Part shown: one piece after another, positions 47,391-56,823 of the stretch
Layout of the letters: the number at the start of each line of letters is the position of its first letter
Numbering within the stretch: the stretch's first letter is position 1
DNA from: Bacteroidaceae bacterium
GTDB taxonomy: Bacteria; Bacteroidota; Bacteroidia; Bacteroidales; Bacteroidaceae
Reading direction: 5' to 3'
Assembly: GCA_017408685.1 (NCBI GenBank)
Contig: JAFQUE010000069.1
Location: 1-64,000 of the forward strand
DNA length: 64,000 bases
Translations under genes and position numbers: made by a program
Notes under the pieces: generated by a model
What the model was told of the DNA's origin: nothing
The model's database searches: none
What the model saw: only the letters and a program-made list of their open reading frames with translations

Positions 47391-49352
47391 ATGGAAAAAC
47401 TAAAAATGCAGACTGCTGATATGGCAGAACGAAATATAGAAATATTGGGACAGATGTTCCCAATTTGCCTTACTGAGGTTAAAAATGAAGAGGGCAAGAT
47501 TGTACGTGCTATCGACTTCGATAAGTTGCGTCAGGAGTTGGCGTGCGAGGTTGTCGAGGGTGCAGAGGAGCGTTATCAATTCACTTGGCCCGATAAGCGT
47601 GCTGCTATCCGCTTGGCTAATGCCCCCACGAACAAGACGCTGCGCCCGTGCCGTGAGGAAAGTGTGGATTTTGACCATACCGAAAACCTATATATCGAGG
47701 GTGATAACTTGGAGGTGCTCAAACTGTTGCGTGAGAACTACTTGGGTAAGGTGAAGATGATTTATATTGACCCACCATACAACACAGGCAACGACTTCGT
47801 ATATAACGATGACTTCGCACAGGGCAAGGCTGAGTTTGAGGCACAGAGCGGTTTGTTTGATGAGGAGGGCAATCGTATGGCAGACCCTATGGTGCAGAAT
47901 ACCGAGAGCAATGGTCGTTTCCATACCGATTGGCTGAATATGATTTATCCTCGCTTGAAGGTGGCAAAAGACCTACTTGCTGATGATGGTGTTATCTTTA
48001 TCTCGATTGATGATAATGAGGTAGAGAATTTGAATAAAGTATGCGATGAAATATTTGGCGAATGCAATTTTTGCGGGTGTTTTGTCATAAATTCTACGCC
48101 GAATGCAAGAGATTATGGACACATCGGAAAAATGCACGAATATTGTTTGTTCTACGCAAAAAACAAAGAACAAACAACAACTAATATGCTTCCTGACAAC
48201 AATAAGTCATTTAAATATCAGGATTCAAAAGGTGGGTATAATATACATCCTTTGTATAATAGCAACGAATCCTTTACAAATTTAAATAGGCCTAACCTGT
48301 ATTACCCATTCTATGTTTATACAGACAAGAAAATAAGTGATTGTTTTTATGAAATAGGGCTAGAACCTTTAAATGAATACTCAGTACAGGTTTATCCTCC
48401 CAAATCATTAAAGAACTCTGTGCAATTCGTATGGAGGTGGGGTAAAGAAAAATCACTAAATAATATCAATCAGGAAATTATCGGATATGAAGTATCTGTA
48501 GGGGATTATAGAATTGTGCAAAAAATGAGACACGATGAAAAAATAATTCGCAGTCTATTGCTTGATAACAAATATTCTAGTCGAAAGGGAACAGCAGAAG
48601 TTGAAGATATTTTTGGCTTCAAATGCTTTTCGTTTCCCAAACCATTGTCTTTATTATCTGATTTAGTAAAGATTGGTGTAATGGAAAATGATATTGTACT
48701 TGATTTCTTTAGTGGTTCTGCAACAACGGCACACGCTGTAATGCAGTTAAATGCCGAGGACGGTGGTAATCGCCGCTTTATTATGGTGCAGTTGCCCGAA
48801 GTTACAGACGAAAAGAGCGAGGCACGCAAAGCCGGTTACAATACAATATGCGAAATAGGCAAAGAGCGTATTCGTCGTGCGGGGAAGAAAATAAAAGCAG
48901 ACAATGCAACTAAAGAGGGCATTGAGAGACTTGATATAGGCTTCCGTGTATTGAAACTCGATACATCCAATATGAAAGATGTTTATTACACTCCAGCGGA
49001 TACACCTATACAGCAGACTCTTGGATACGATGAGTTGGTTGATAATATCAAATGGGATGAACGTACTCCCGAAGACTTGCTATTCCAAGTATTACCAGAG
49101 TGCAACTTGCCGCTATCGAGCAAGATTGAGGAGCGTGAGATACATGGAAAGAAAGTGTTTGTCGTTGAAGACGGTTATTTGATTGCTTGCTTCGACAAGG
49201 ATATAAACGAGTCTGTAATCACTGCCATAGCGAAGGAGAAACCATACTACTTTGTGATGTGTGACCGCTCAATAGCAACAGACAATGTTGCAGACAACTT
49301 CGACCAAATATTCAATGCATACAGCAAGGAGACCATTAGGAGGATTTTGTAA
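47391..49352 (+). CDS. mod: Type III restriction-modification methyltransferase (Mod)
   Basis: A 653-residue beta-class N6-adenine methyltransferase that recognises the target site and is needed for both modification and cleavage. MIYIDPPYNTGNDF (DPPY near residue 127) is motif IV and DFFSGSATTAHAV (near residue 439) is motif I, in the beta-class order. The middle (about residues 215-420) is the target recognition domain and is markedly more AT-rich than both ends, suggesting domain exchange. Partner Res is 1.9 kb downstream, separated by two inserted genes. Confidence 0.93.
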   Translation: MEKLKMQTADMAERNIEILGQMFPICLTEVKNEEGKIVRAIDFDKLRQELACEVVEGAEERYQFTWPDKRAAIRLANAPTNKTLRPCREESVDFDHTENLYIEGDNLEVLKLLRENYLGKVKMIYIDPPYNTGNDFVYNDDFAQGKAEFEAQSGLFDEEGNRMADPMVQNTESNGRFHTDWLNMIYPRLKVAKDLLADDGVIFISIDDNEVENLNKVCDEIFGECNFCGCFVINSTPNARDYGHIGKMHEYCLFYAKNKEQTTTNMLPDNNKSFKYQDSKGGYNIHPLYNSNESFTNLNRPNLYYPFYVYTDKKISDCFYEIGLEPLNEYSVQVYPPKSLKNSVQFVWRWGKEKSLNNINQEIIGYEVSVGDYRIVQKMRHDEKIIRSLLLDNKYSSRKGTAEVEDIFGFKCFSFPKPLSLLSDLVKIGVMENDIVLDFFSGSATTAHAVMQLNAEDGGNRRFIMVQLPEVTDEKSEARKAGYNTICEIGKERIRRAGKKIKADNATKEGIERLDIGFRVLKLDTSNMKDVYYTPADTPIQQTLGYDELVDNIKWDERTPEDLLFQVLPECNLPLSSKIEEREIHGKKVFVVEDGYLIACFDKDINESVITAIAKEKPYYFVMCDRSIATDNVADNFDQIFNAYSKETIRRIL

Positions 49353-49392
49353 TTCTTTCTAAAGTAGCAAACAAACATAAAGATTATCTTAT

Positions 49393-49400
49393 TATATTTG
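49393..49400 (+). promoter_or_regulatory. -7 element of the inserted ATPase gene
   Basis: TATATTTG, about 25 nt before ATG 49426. No clear -33. It indicates that the ATPase/TOPRIM pair is transcribed on its own as well as, possibly, by read-through from mod. Confidence 0.5.
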
Positions 49401-49425
49401 TAAGCGCATTCAAAATTTATTAAGT

Positions 49426-50595
49426 ATGATTGATAAAATTCATATAAAGAACTTTAAATCTATAGTGGATTTAAAGTTTGACTTGGGCAGATTTAATGTT
49501 ATAATTGGTTCAAATGGAAGTGGCAAGACTAACATTCTCGAGGCTATCACACTAGCTAGTATCGCTTCTCAGGATAAACTTGATATGGAATTTCTTGCTA
49601 ATAGAGATGTTAGAATGCCAGAACCCAAATTTATGTTTAATGCGTTTAGTGATGTAGAAAACGATGAGAACAATGAATCGAAAATGCCGTTAATAACAGT
49701 CGATGTGACTTCTAAACCAAAACTAAATACTAATGTCCTAATCGGGTATGCCGAAAACTTGAAAAAATGGATTAATTTTGGTAATAGTGTAAACAAACTT
49801 AAAATCAAACGCGCGTTTGAACGATATGAAGAAAATACTGGCAGTACACTTGAGATATTGCACGATGACGACTTTGATATATTAGATCTTGATAAAAAAT
49901 ATCCTGATATATTTAATAAACTAAAAGTATCTCTCATTGATAAACCTGATTTGTATTCATTTATAGTATATCGTCCTACTGAAAGTCACTTACGAAAAAC
50001 TTTTGATACTCGAATGTATCCTTTTGGTGTTAATGGTGAAGGTTTATTGCGATATCTTAAAGATTTGGGTGAAGAATCTACAGGTTTATTTAAAGAAATC
50101 AATAATGGTTTGCATTTATTAGATTGGTTTGATAAATTATCTATTCCAGAAGGTTTATTGTCTAATGAATATTCACTATCTATTAGTGATAAGTATCTTA
50201 AAGATTCTATGCGTTCATTTGACCAAAGAAGTACTAATGAGGGTTTCCTTTATTTACTATTTTATCTAACATTATTTAATAGTAAAGATTCTCCTCAATT
50301 CTTTGCTGTTGATAACATCGAAACCTCATTCAACCCTAAACTTTGTACTAAACTTACAGAATATTTAGTAGAGTCTGTCATAAGAAATGATAAACAGGTT
50401 ATTCTTACTACTCATAGTCCGTATGTGCTAGATGGATTGGATTTGTCAGACGATAATATAAGATTGTTTGTTGCTCGTAGAAATATAGACGGTCATACAC
50501 GACTTGAAAGAATCGAATACCGAGAAGGTCGTAATATGCTTTTATCAGAGTTATGGATGAGTGGTCTAATTGGCGGTTTACCAGATAATTTCTAA
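49426..50595 (+). CDS. RecF/OLD-type AAA ATPase
   Basis: A 389-residue ABC-type ATPase of the AAA_21/AAA_15 kind. IHIKNFKSIVDLKFDLGRFNVIIGSNGSGKTNILE contains the Walker A (near residues 29-36). FDQRSTNEGFLYLLFYL is the signature helix, FFAVDNIETSFNPKL the Walker B and ILTTHSPYVLDGLD the switch His. It is very AT-rich. The next gene starts 4 bp after its stop and has a TOPRIM-like fold, so the two probably form one defence module in which the ATPase gates a nuclease. The pair lies between mod and res of a type III system. Confidence 0.85.
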   Translation: MIDKIHIKNFKSIVDLKFDLGRFNVIIGSNGSGKTNILEAITLASIASQDKLDMEFLANRDVRMPEPKFMFNAFSDVENDENNESKMPLITVDVTSKPKLNTNVLIGYAENLKKWINFGNSVNKLKIKRAFERYEENTGSTLEILHDDDFDILDLDKKYPDIFNKLKVSLIDKPDLYSFIVYRPTESHLRKTFDTRMYPFGVNGEGLLRYLKDLGEESTGLFKEINNGLHLLDWFDKLSIPEGLLSNEYSLSISDKYLKDSMRSFDQRSTNEGFLYLLFYLTLFNSKDSPQFFAVDNIETSFNPKLCTKLTEYLVESVIRNDKQVILTTHSPYVLDGLDLSDDNIRLFVARRNIDGHTRLERIEYREGRNMLLSELWMSGLIGGLPDNF

Positions 50596-50599
50596 TTTT

Positions 50600-51253
50600 A
50601 TGAGTGCAAAAATTGGTATAGTTTGCGAAGGTGTTTCAGACTATAAAATTATCAAACATATTGTAGAACGTTATCTTAGAAATAACGATGTATATACTAT
50701 TCCTCTTAAACCCAAAATAACTGCACAAGGCAAGCAGGACGGATATGGTACTTGGCAAGGTGTATTTAAATATATCTCTGGTGATGACCAACTTATTGTT
50801 GAAGCTGTAAATGAGGGGTGTAAGTATATAATAATACAAATTGATACAGATGTGTGTGAAGAGTATGGAGTATGTGGCGATTCAAACAATTTAGAGGAGT
50901 TGTATAATAATGTGAAGAATAAACTGAATGAAACACTCCACCAAGAGATAAATAGAGATGCAATCATATACGCTATTAGTATCAATGAGATAGAATGTTG
51001 GCTTATTCCCTTTATTAGTTCTAACGAAGAGGAATGTTCTAATAATGATAGATGTCTTAATATCGTAAATAGGCATATTCGCACTTTAGGAACTATTGAT
51101 AAAGACAATAAGAATAGTATCAAAGCACAAGCTCTTTATGGTGAGATTTTATCAAATAAAAAGAAGAGCAAAGATATATTTGCTGCATCACGATTCAACT
51201 ACGGCTTTTCACATTTTATTGACAAATTAGATTCAATAAAAGATTTGTTGTAA
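50600..51253 (+). CDS. TOPRIM-like nuclease partner of the ATPase
   Basis: A 217-residue protein from ATG 50600 (MSAKIGIVCEGVSDYKIIKHI); an earlier TTG overlaps the ATPase gene. VCEGVSDY supplies the conserved Glu and IIIQIDTDVCEEYG the Asp-x-Asp of a TOPRIM-like site. SINEIECWLIP near residue 130 resembles the E-W/A motif in DUF4276- and RloB-type partners of AAA ATPases. The family is thus likely, while the exact subfamily (DUF4276, RloB-like or DUF4435) is not settled. Probable target is DNA, or tRNA for some relatives. res starts 4 bp downstream, as if the pair were captured precisely. Confidence 0.65.
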   Translation: MSAKIGIVCEGVSDYKIIKHIVERYLRNNDVYTIPLKPKITAQGKQDGYGTWQGVFKYISGDDQLIVEAVNEGCKYIIIQIDTDVCEEYGVCGDSNNLEELYNNVKNKLNETLHQEINRDAIIYAISINEIECWLIPFISSNEEECSNNDRCLNIVNRHIRTLGTIDKDNKNSIKAQALYGEILSNKKKSKDIFAASRFNYGFSHFIDKLDSIKDLL

Positions 51254-51257
51254 AGTT

Positions 51258-54200
51258 ATGAAATTCAAATTCAAAATACAACAATATCAGACCGATGCGG
51301 TAGAACGCACTGTGGAGGTGTTTGCAGGGCAACCGTCGTATGCTCCAATGAAGTATCGTATGGACCTTGGCAAACGTGATGGAAAGTTGCAATATGCAGG
51401 TGATGATGATGCTTATTGCAATGCCAATGTTGAATTGTCCCAGACTCAACTGCTTGATAATATTCGCAAAGTGCAGGCACAAGGAGATATCAAACTGTCA
51501 GATAGACTTCTTCCGGGTATTGGTAAATGCAGTCTTGATATTGAAATGGAGACCGGTACGGGTAAAACCTATGTCTATATCAAGACGATGTTCGAGCTGA
51601 ACAAACGTTATGGTTGGAGTAAATTTATCGTTGTTGTTCCAAGCATCGCTATTCGTGAGGGTGTAGGCAAGAGCTTCCGAATGCTTGAAGACCATTTTAT
51701 GGAGCATTATGGCAAAAAGGCCCGTTGGTTTATATATAACAGCAGCCGTTTGAAGAGTCTTGATGATTTCTCAAGCGATGCCGGTATTAATGTGATGATT
51801 ATCAATACTCAGGCCTTTGCCACATCACTAAATGAAGCAAAAAACACAGCTGGTAAAAGTGGAGATAAAGCGGCTCGTATCATATATTCTAAGCGTGATG
51901 ATTTTGCCAGTCGCCGTCCAATTGATGTTATTGCAGCAAACCGTCCGATTATCATTATGGATGAGCCACAGAAGATGGAGGGAGAGGCTACACAGACCGC
52001 TCTCAAACGCTTTATGCCGCTATTCATACTTAACTACTCGGCAACCCATAAGACCAAACACAACACTGTATATGCACTTGATGCACTCGATGCATATAAT
52101 CAAAAACTTGTAAAGAAAATTCAGGTAAAGGGCTTTGAGGTCAAGAACTTGAAAGGCGCATCGAGTTATCTCTACATTGATAGCATCATACTATCCAAGA
52201 CTGAGCCGCCAATGGCTAAGATTGACCTTGAGGTGAACACTGCTACAGGAATACGGCGCAAGTCTATTAAGTTCGGAAAGGGTGATAAATTGCAAAGTGC
52301 AAGCGGGCTTGCTCAGTATGCCGGTTTTGAAATAACAGAAATAAATCCATATACCGACACAGTAACATTCCTAAATGATATAACTTTGCGAAAAGGCGAA
52401 GTTTTTGGTGACACCAATGAACTGGATATGCAACGTGTACAGATTCGTGAGACTATTATTTCGCACTTTGAAAAGGAACGTGAACTGTTTGCACGAGGCA
52501 TAAAAACACTTTCCCTGTTCTTTATTGATGAAGTAGCCAAATACAAGAGCTATGGTGAGGACGGTGAGGTTGAGAAAGGTGTTTTTTGGAAGATATTCGA
52601 AGAGGAGTACACCAACATTCTTAATGAGAACCTTTCGCTGTTCGATTCTGCATATCAGCAGTATTTGCGCCGATTCGATGCAAGCGAAATACACAATGGT
52701 TATTTTTCAATAGACAAGAAGGGACGTGTAACAAATGGCGAGAAAGTCAGTCGTAAAACAGGATTAGAAGAAGGAACTGCGGCATACGACCTTATCCTAA
52801 AAAACAAAGAACGCTTGCTGAGTTTTGATGAGCCTACACGATTCATCTTCTCGCACTCGGCATTGCGTGAAGGTTGGGATAATCCAAATGTATTCCAGAT
52901 ATGTACACTTAGACACGCAAATTCAGAAACTGCCAAACGTCAGGAAGTTGGTCGTGGTCTCCGTATATGTGTTGATGCGAATGGTAATCGTATGGACTTT
53001 GAAACATTGGGCGAGAGCGTACACGAATTGAATAAGCTAACCGTTATTGCCAATGAAAGCTATAGCTCATTTGTTAAGGACTTGCAGGACAAAACGCGAG
53101 AAGCATTACGTGACCGCCCAACAAAGGCAGATGAAGCATATTTTATAGGTAAACTCGTATTTGTGGGTGATGAAAAACACGCTATAACCGCTGATGAGGC
53201 TAATTCTATCCGTGCATATCTTTGGGAGAACGATTATATCGATGACAAAGGGCAAGTTACAGAATTGTACAAAAGTGATTCGGCGGGAGGCAACCTTGCC
53301 CAAATGTCCCGCAAAATAGCTCCGATGGCAGATGGTATTCAGTTACTTATTCGTGCATTGTACGATGAATCGGTAGCTATTGACAATATGTTTGAGGATG
53401 GAAATGCTACGGTCATTAAAGAAAACAAACTTAACGATAACTTTTCAAAAACTGAATTCCAGGCACTTTGGAAAGAGATTAACCATAAATATGCCTACAC
53501 CGTTCACTATAATAGTAATGAGTTGATTGAAAAAGCTGCTATAAGTATAAATGCTAATCTTGAAGTAAACCAACTTCGCTATGTAGTAGTAACCGGTGAG
53601 CAAGACAGTGTAGATGCATTTGGTAACACAACTTCCACCTCGAAGCAAGTCGCTACCGTTTCAACTTCTACCGTTAAATATGACCTTGTTGGAGAAATAG
53701 CAAAAGGTGCAACTTTGACACGTAGAACAGTTGTTGAAATATTGAAGAAACTGAGAGGTGAGAAGTTAGTAATGTTCCAGAATAACCCCGAAGAGTTTAT
53801 CCGCAATGTTGTTAAACTCATCAAAGAGCAAAAGGCATCAATGATAGTGGAACATATATCATATAATCTTATTGAGGGGAAATATGATAGTACAATCTTT
53901 ACTCAAGAAAAGCACTCGCAAAAGATAGACAAGGCTTATTCGGCACAAAAACATATTATGGATTATGTGTTCAGTGATTCAGATGGCGAACGCGACTTCG
54001 CCTCTGCACTTGACGGAGCTACAGAAGTTTGTGTATATGCAAAACTGCCTCGTTCATTCCAAATACCTACACCTGTTGGCAATTATGCTCCCGATTGGGC
54101 AATAGCGTTCAACAAGGGAACAGTAAAACACATCTTCTTTGTTGCAGAAACCAAAGGCTCTTTGGATTCTATGGAATTAAGAGGTGTTGAGAAAGCTAAA

Positions 54201-54305
54201 ATTGCTTGTGCTCGCAAACTATTCAACGATATATCTACTATTAATGTGCGTTATGGCGCTGTAGCCTCGTATGAAGATTTGTTGAATAAGGTACAAGGGA
54301 TATGA
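51258..54305 (+). CDS. res: Type III restriction enzyme, Res subunit
   Basis: A 1015-residue helicase-nuclease that cuts DNA with Mod after ATP-driven communication between sites. IEMETGTGKTYVYIK (near residue 95) is motif I. IIIMDEPQK (near 235) is motif II of the DEPQ type. FSHSALREGWDNPNVFQICTL and RQEVGRGLRICVD are motifs V and VI. The C-terminal nuclease shows NYAPDWAIAF and FFVAETKGSLDS (near residues 940-970), that is D...E-x-K. All catalytic residues are present. The DUF2971 gene overlaps its last 4 bases. Confidence 0.93.
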   Translation: MKFKFKIQQYQTDAVERTVEVFAGQPSYAPMKYRMDLGKRDGKLQYAGDDDAYCNANVELSQTQLLDNIRKVQAQGDIKLSDRLLPGIGKCSLDIEMETGTGKTYVYIKTMFELNKRYGWSKFIVVVPSIAIREGVGKSFRMLEDHFMEHYGKKARWFIYNSSRLKSLDDFSSDAGINVMIINTQAFATSLNEAKNTAGKSGDKAARIIYSKRDDFASRRPIDVIAANRPIIIMDEPQKMEGEATQTALKRFMPLFILNYSATHKTKHNTVYALDALDAYNQKLVKKIQVKGFEVKNLKGASSYLYIDSIILSKTEPPMAKIDLEVNTATGIRRKSIKFGKGDKLQSASGLAQYAGFEITEINPYTDTVTFLNDITLRKGEVFGDTNELDMQRVQIRETIISHFEKERELFARGIKTLSLFFIDEVAKYKSYGEDGEVEKGVFWKIFEEEYTNILNENLSLFDSAYQQYLRRFDASEIHNGYFSIDKKGRVTNGEKVSRKTGLEEGTAAYDLILKNKERLLSFDEPTRFIFSHSALREGWDNPNVFQICTLRHANSETAKRQEVGRGLRICVDANGNRMDFETLGESVHELNKLTVIANESYSSFVKDLQDKTREALRDRPTKADEAYFIGKLVFVGDEKHAITADEANSIRAYLWENDYIDDKGQVTELYKSDSAGGNLAQMSRKIAPMADGIQLLIRALYDESVAIDNMFEDGNATVIKENKLNDNFSKTEFQALWKEINHKYAYTVHYNSNELIEKAAISINANLEVNQLRYVVVTGEQDSVDAFGNTTSTSKQVATVSTSTVKYDLVGEIAKGATLTRRTVVEILKKLRGEKLVMFQNNPEEFIRNVVKLIKEQKASMIVEHISYNLIEGKYDSTIFTQEKHSQKIDKAYSAQKHIMDYVFSDSDGERDFASALDGATEVCVYAKLPRSFQIPTPVGNYAPDWAIAFNKGTVKHIFFVAETKGSLDSMELRGVEKAKIACARKLFNDISTINVRYGAVASYEDLLNKVQGI

Positions 54306-55099
54306 AAGCAAACAAACTGTATAAATACCTTGATGTAGATGGTGGGTTGGCTATGTTGTCAAACAGCAATATGCAGTTTACTAATGCAACAAGACTGAAT
54401 GATCCTTTTGATTGCCATCCAAGTTTAATAGACTTTTCAAATGTTCCAGAAGAGCGAATGAGGGTTTGGGGGAAAGATTTAGTAATGAAGGCGGAATCTA
54501 ACCGATACGAACATTACAGGGATGGTGCTTGGGTGTGTAGTTTGTCAAAGGTTAATAATTCTCTTTTGATGTGGAGTTATTACAGCAATCACCGAGGGGT
54601 TTGTATTGGCTTGAACATGGAAAAGACTAGAAAATGTCTTTCTAATATTTTGTGTTCAATTTATATTGGTGCATTAGAATTTGATGTTCAATACAAGGAA
54701 ATTATTGAAAAACCAGATTACTTTAAGCAGAAAATTGATTTTGATTTGTTGAGATATCAGCTGTCTACGAAGGCTAAAGAGTGGGAGCACGAACAAGAGG
54801 TTCGGCTGGTGTTGATAAATCCGACTCCGGCTATTATTCCGAATCACTCAAGTATGGTCACAATGGCTTTACCCTATAAACCTAAAGATAAAACGAAGGC
54901 GATTGATTGTAAAGAAGCACGAGCCTATCGTAATATAGGGGGTGAATGTTTTGAATCGGTTTATTTGGGAGTGAATATTGATGAAGAAAAACGAAATCAA
55001 ATCATCGAAGTGGCCAAGAAACTAAATCCTGATATCAAGATATATCAAATGAGAGTAGATGCAGATGCTTTCAGGTTGCAGCCTGAACAAATATATTAA
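54302..55099 (+). CDS. DUF2971 protein
   Basis: A 265-residue protein of the DUF2971 family (LYKYLDVDGGLAMLSN, TNATRLNDPFDCHP, WVCSLSKVNNSLLMWSYYSNHRGVCIGLN, then the later EWEHEQEVRLVLI). DUF2971 proteins are often found in defence islands, but their activity is unknown. The start overlaps the res stop as ATGA, so it is made with Res. A terminator follows. It may modify or regulate the restriction system or be an independent effector. Confidence 0.8.
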   Translation: MKANKLYKYLDVDGGLAMLSNSNMQFTNATRLNDPFDCHPSLIDFSNVPEERMRVWGKDLVMKAESNRYEHYRDGAWVCSLSKVNNSLLMWSYYSNHRGVCIGLNMEKTRKCLSNILCSIYIGALEFDVQYKEIIEKPDYFKQKIDFDLLRYQLSTKAKEWEHEQEVRLVLINPTPAIIPNHSSMVTMALPYKPKDKTKAIDCKEARAYRNIGGECFESVYLGVNIDEEKRNQIIEVAKKLNPDIKIYQMRVDADAFRLQPEQIY

Positions 55100-55144
55100 T
55101 TCGCGAAACGGTATTGTGTGTGATTTAATTTGAATTACAATATT

Positions 55145-55175
55145 AGCCCTGACGCAAGACGCGTTAGGGCTTTTT
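55145..55175 (+). terminator. Terminator after the restriction operon
   Basis: AGCCCTGACGC (55145-55155) pairs with GCGTTAGGGCT (55161-55171) with one G-U, then TTTTT. Confidence 0.85.
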
Positions 55176-55221
55176 GTTCAAAACAGCCATTTAAAAGTTG
55201 ATATCTTTTGGCTTTGTCCTA

Positions 55222-55252
55222 TTGACAAAGAGTGCTTGAGAGGTTATCTTTG
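55222..55252 (+). promoter_or_regulatory. Promoter of the AbiH gene
   Basis: TTG (55222-55224), 20 nt, TATCTTTG (55245-55252); start codon at 55274 gives a leader of about 15 nt. Confidence 0.6.
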
Positions 55253-55273
55253 TGAATCACGAATACAAACAGC

Positions 55274-56398
55274 ATGAATAGAATAATTATAGCGGGAAAT
55301 GGCTTTGATTTGGCGCATGGCCTTAAAACAAAATATGAGGATTTTATAAATTGGTACTGGAAACAATGTGGCTACAACTTGTTGCATTGTTCAGAAAAGG
55401 AAATGTCTGACGGTTTGTGCTCTTTTAAGGTTAAGGATAGGGTAAATGCATTTAGCTGGGCTATGGCCTTTCAAGGGTGGCGCTATCAAAGAAATAATCC
55501 ATTTGTTAAATGGAATGAAATAGATGCATTAAATGCTGCTGTAAATGATCGAGATTACTGCGATTTTTCTATTATGAGTCCTTTGTTTCAAAGAATATGT
55601 AAACAAATGTCTTTTGGCTGGGTTGATATTGAAAATGAGTATTATTCACTGTTAACAGAAGTCAAGGCTTCTTTTGATAAAGGTTTTGTTAAACCTGATT
55701 ACAAGGCTCTTAATAGTCAACTGGATATCCTAAGGAATAAGCTAATACAGTATTTGAAGTTGGAATGCGAGAGGTCTGCTCCTTTCATTGGCAATATGCA
55801 TAATATAATGTATCAACCAATCAAAGAAAGAGAAATATCCGTTGCCTATAAAAAGATGCAAAATGAAAACTTGATAGGAGACGTTAAGCCAAATGCTACA
55901 ATGTTTCTCAATTTCAATTATACTAAAACTCCCGAACGATATATATCTGAATCTTCAAACACTTTTGTCAACTATATCCATGGAAATATTGAAAATCCAG
56001 AAAGTGTTATTTTCGGTTACGGTGATGAACTAGACTCCAGTTTTAAGCAACTTCAAGATATGAATGATAATGAGTGTTTGCGTCATATAAAATCTATACA
56101 TTATCTTGAGTCGGACAATTATCGAAGGATGTTAGAGTTTGTTGAATCTGGACCATTCCAGGTTGTTATCATGGGGCATTCGTGCGGGTTGTCAGACAGG
56201 ACCATGCTCAACACTTTATTCGAGCATGCGAATTGTGTTTCAATTAAGCCTTATTACTATGTGAATGAGCAAGGCAAGGACAACTATCTGGATATAGTAC
56301 AGAATATCTCCCGCAACTTTACCAATCCACAACTCATGCGCGATAGGGTAGTGAACAAGACTTTTTGTGAGCCCTTGCCACAAGTAAATAAAGAATGA
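55274..56398 (+). CDS. AbiH-family abortive infection protein
   Basis: A 374-residue protein. NRIIIAGNGFDLAHGLKTKYEDF at the N-terminus is the hallmark of the AbiH family, with FLNFNYTKTPERYI and NYIHGNIENPESVIFGYGD in the middle and VIMGHSCGLSDRTML near the end. AbiH confers phage exclusion by abortive infection. The mechanism is not established, though its GNGFD loop suggests a nucleotide-binding fold. The last codons abut the remains of a rhuM gene, so the gene may have been inserted into or deleted next to rhuM. It has its own promoter. Confidence 0.9.
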   Translation: MNRIIIAGNGFDLAHGLKTKYEDFINWYWKQCGYNLLHCSEKEMSDGLCSFKVKDRVNAFSWAMAFQGWRYQRNNPFVKWNEIDALNAAVNDRDYCDFSIMSPLFQRICKQMSFGWVDIENEYYSLLTEVKASFDKGFVKPDYKALNSQLDILRNKLIQYLKLECERSAPFIGNMHNIMYQPIKEREISVAYKKMQNENLIGDVKPNATMFLNFNYTKTPERYISESSNTFVNYIHGNIENPESVIFGYGDELDSSFKQLQDMNDNECLRHIKSIHYLESDNYRRMLEFVESGPFQVVIMGHSCGLSDRTMLNTLFEHANCVSIKPYYYVNEQGKDNYLDIVQNISRNFTNPQLMRDRVVNKTFCEPLPQVNKE

Positions 56399-56823
56399 CG
56401 CTGTGGTGTATAATGAGGAGACTATGTGGCTCACTCAACAGCAGTTTTGTGAACTGTACCAAACAAGCAAATCAAATGTAAGTGAGCATATTAAGCATAT
56501 ATTCGAGGATGAAGAACTGATTGAAAGTTCAGTTGTTCGGAAATTCCGAACAACTGCTTCTGACGGTAAAACATACGAGGTAAACCATTACAACCTCGAT
56601 ATGATCCTTTCGCTTGGTTACCGTGTTCGTTCTGTTACTGCAACCCGTTTCCGCCAGTGGGCTACCGAACGATTGAAAGAATATATCATCAAGGGCTTTA
56701 CAATGGATGATGAGCGGTTGAAACAACTAACTATTGGAAAGAGTTGCTTGACCGTATAAGGGATATCCGTTCATCGGAGAAGGTAATGTATCGCCAGGTG
56801 CTTGACCCCGCCCCTACATATTA
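56391..56823 (+). pseudogene. Truncated and frameshifted rhuM-like gene
   Basis: The frame reads NDAVVYNEETMWLTQQQFCELYQTS, then VRSVTATRFRQWATERLKEYIIKGFTMDDERLKQ, which is the virulence RhuM family. Shortly after LKQ the frame is lost: the annotated frame ends in ...LTIGKSCLTV (to 56759), whereas the +1 frame continues YWKELLDRIRDIRSSEKVMYRQVLD, the expected family continuation, up to a stop at 56823. The 5' end is missing because the coding sense runs into the AbiH stop. The 3' part of the gene is absent too. At least three defects make it a remnant. Confidence 0.85.

Noticed and set aside
49426..51253. Naming the ATPase/TOPRIM pair PARIS (ariA/ariB)
   Set aside because: Architecture fits in outline, but the small protein could equally be DUF4276- or RloB-like. 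Without a profile search the name would be a guess.
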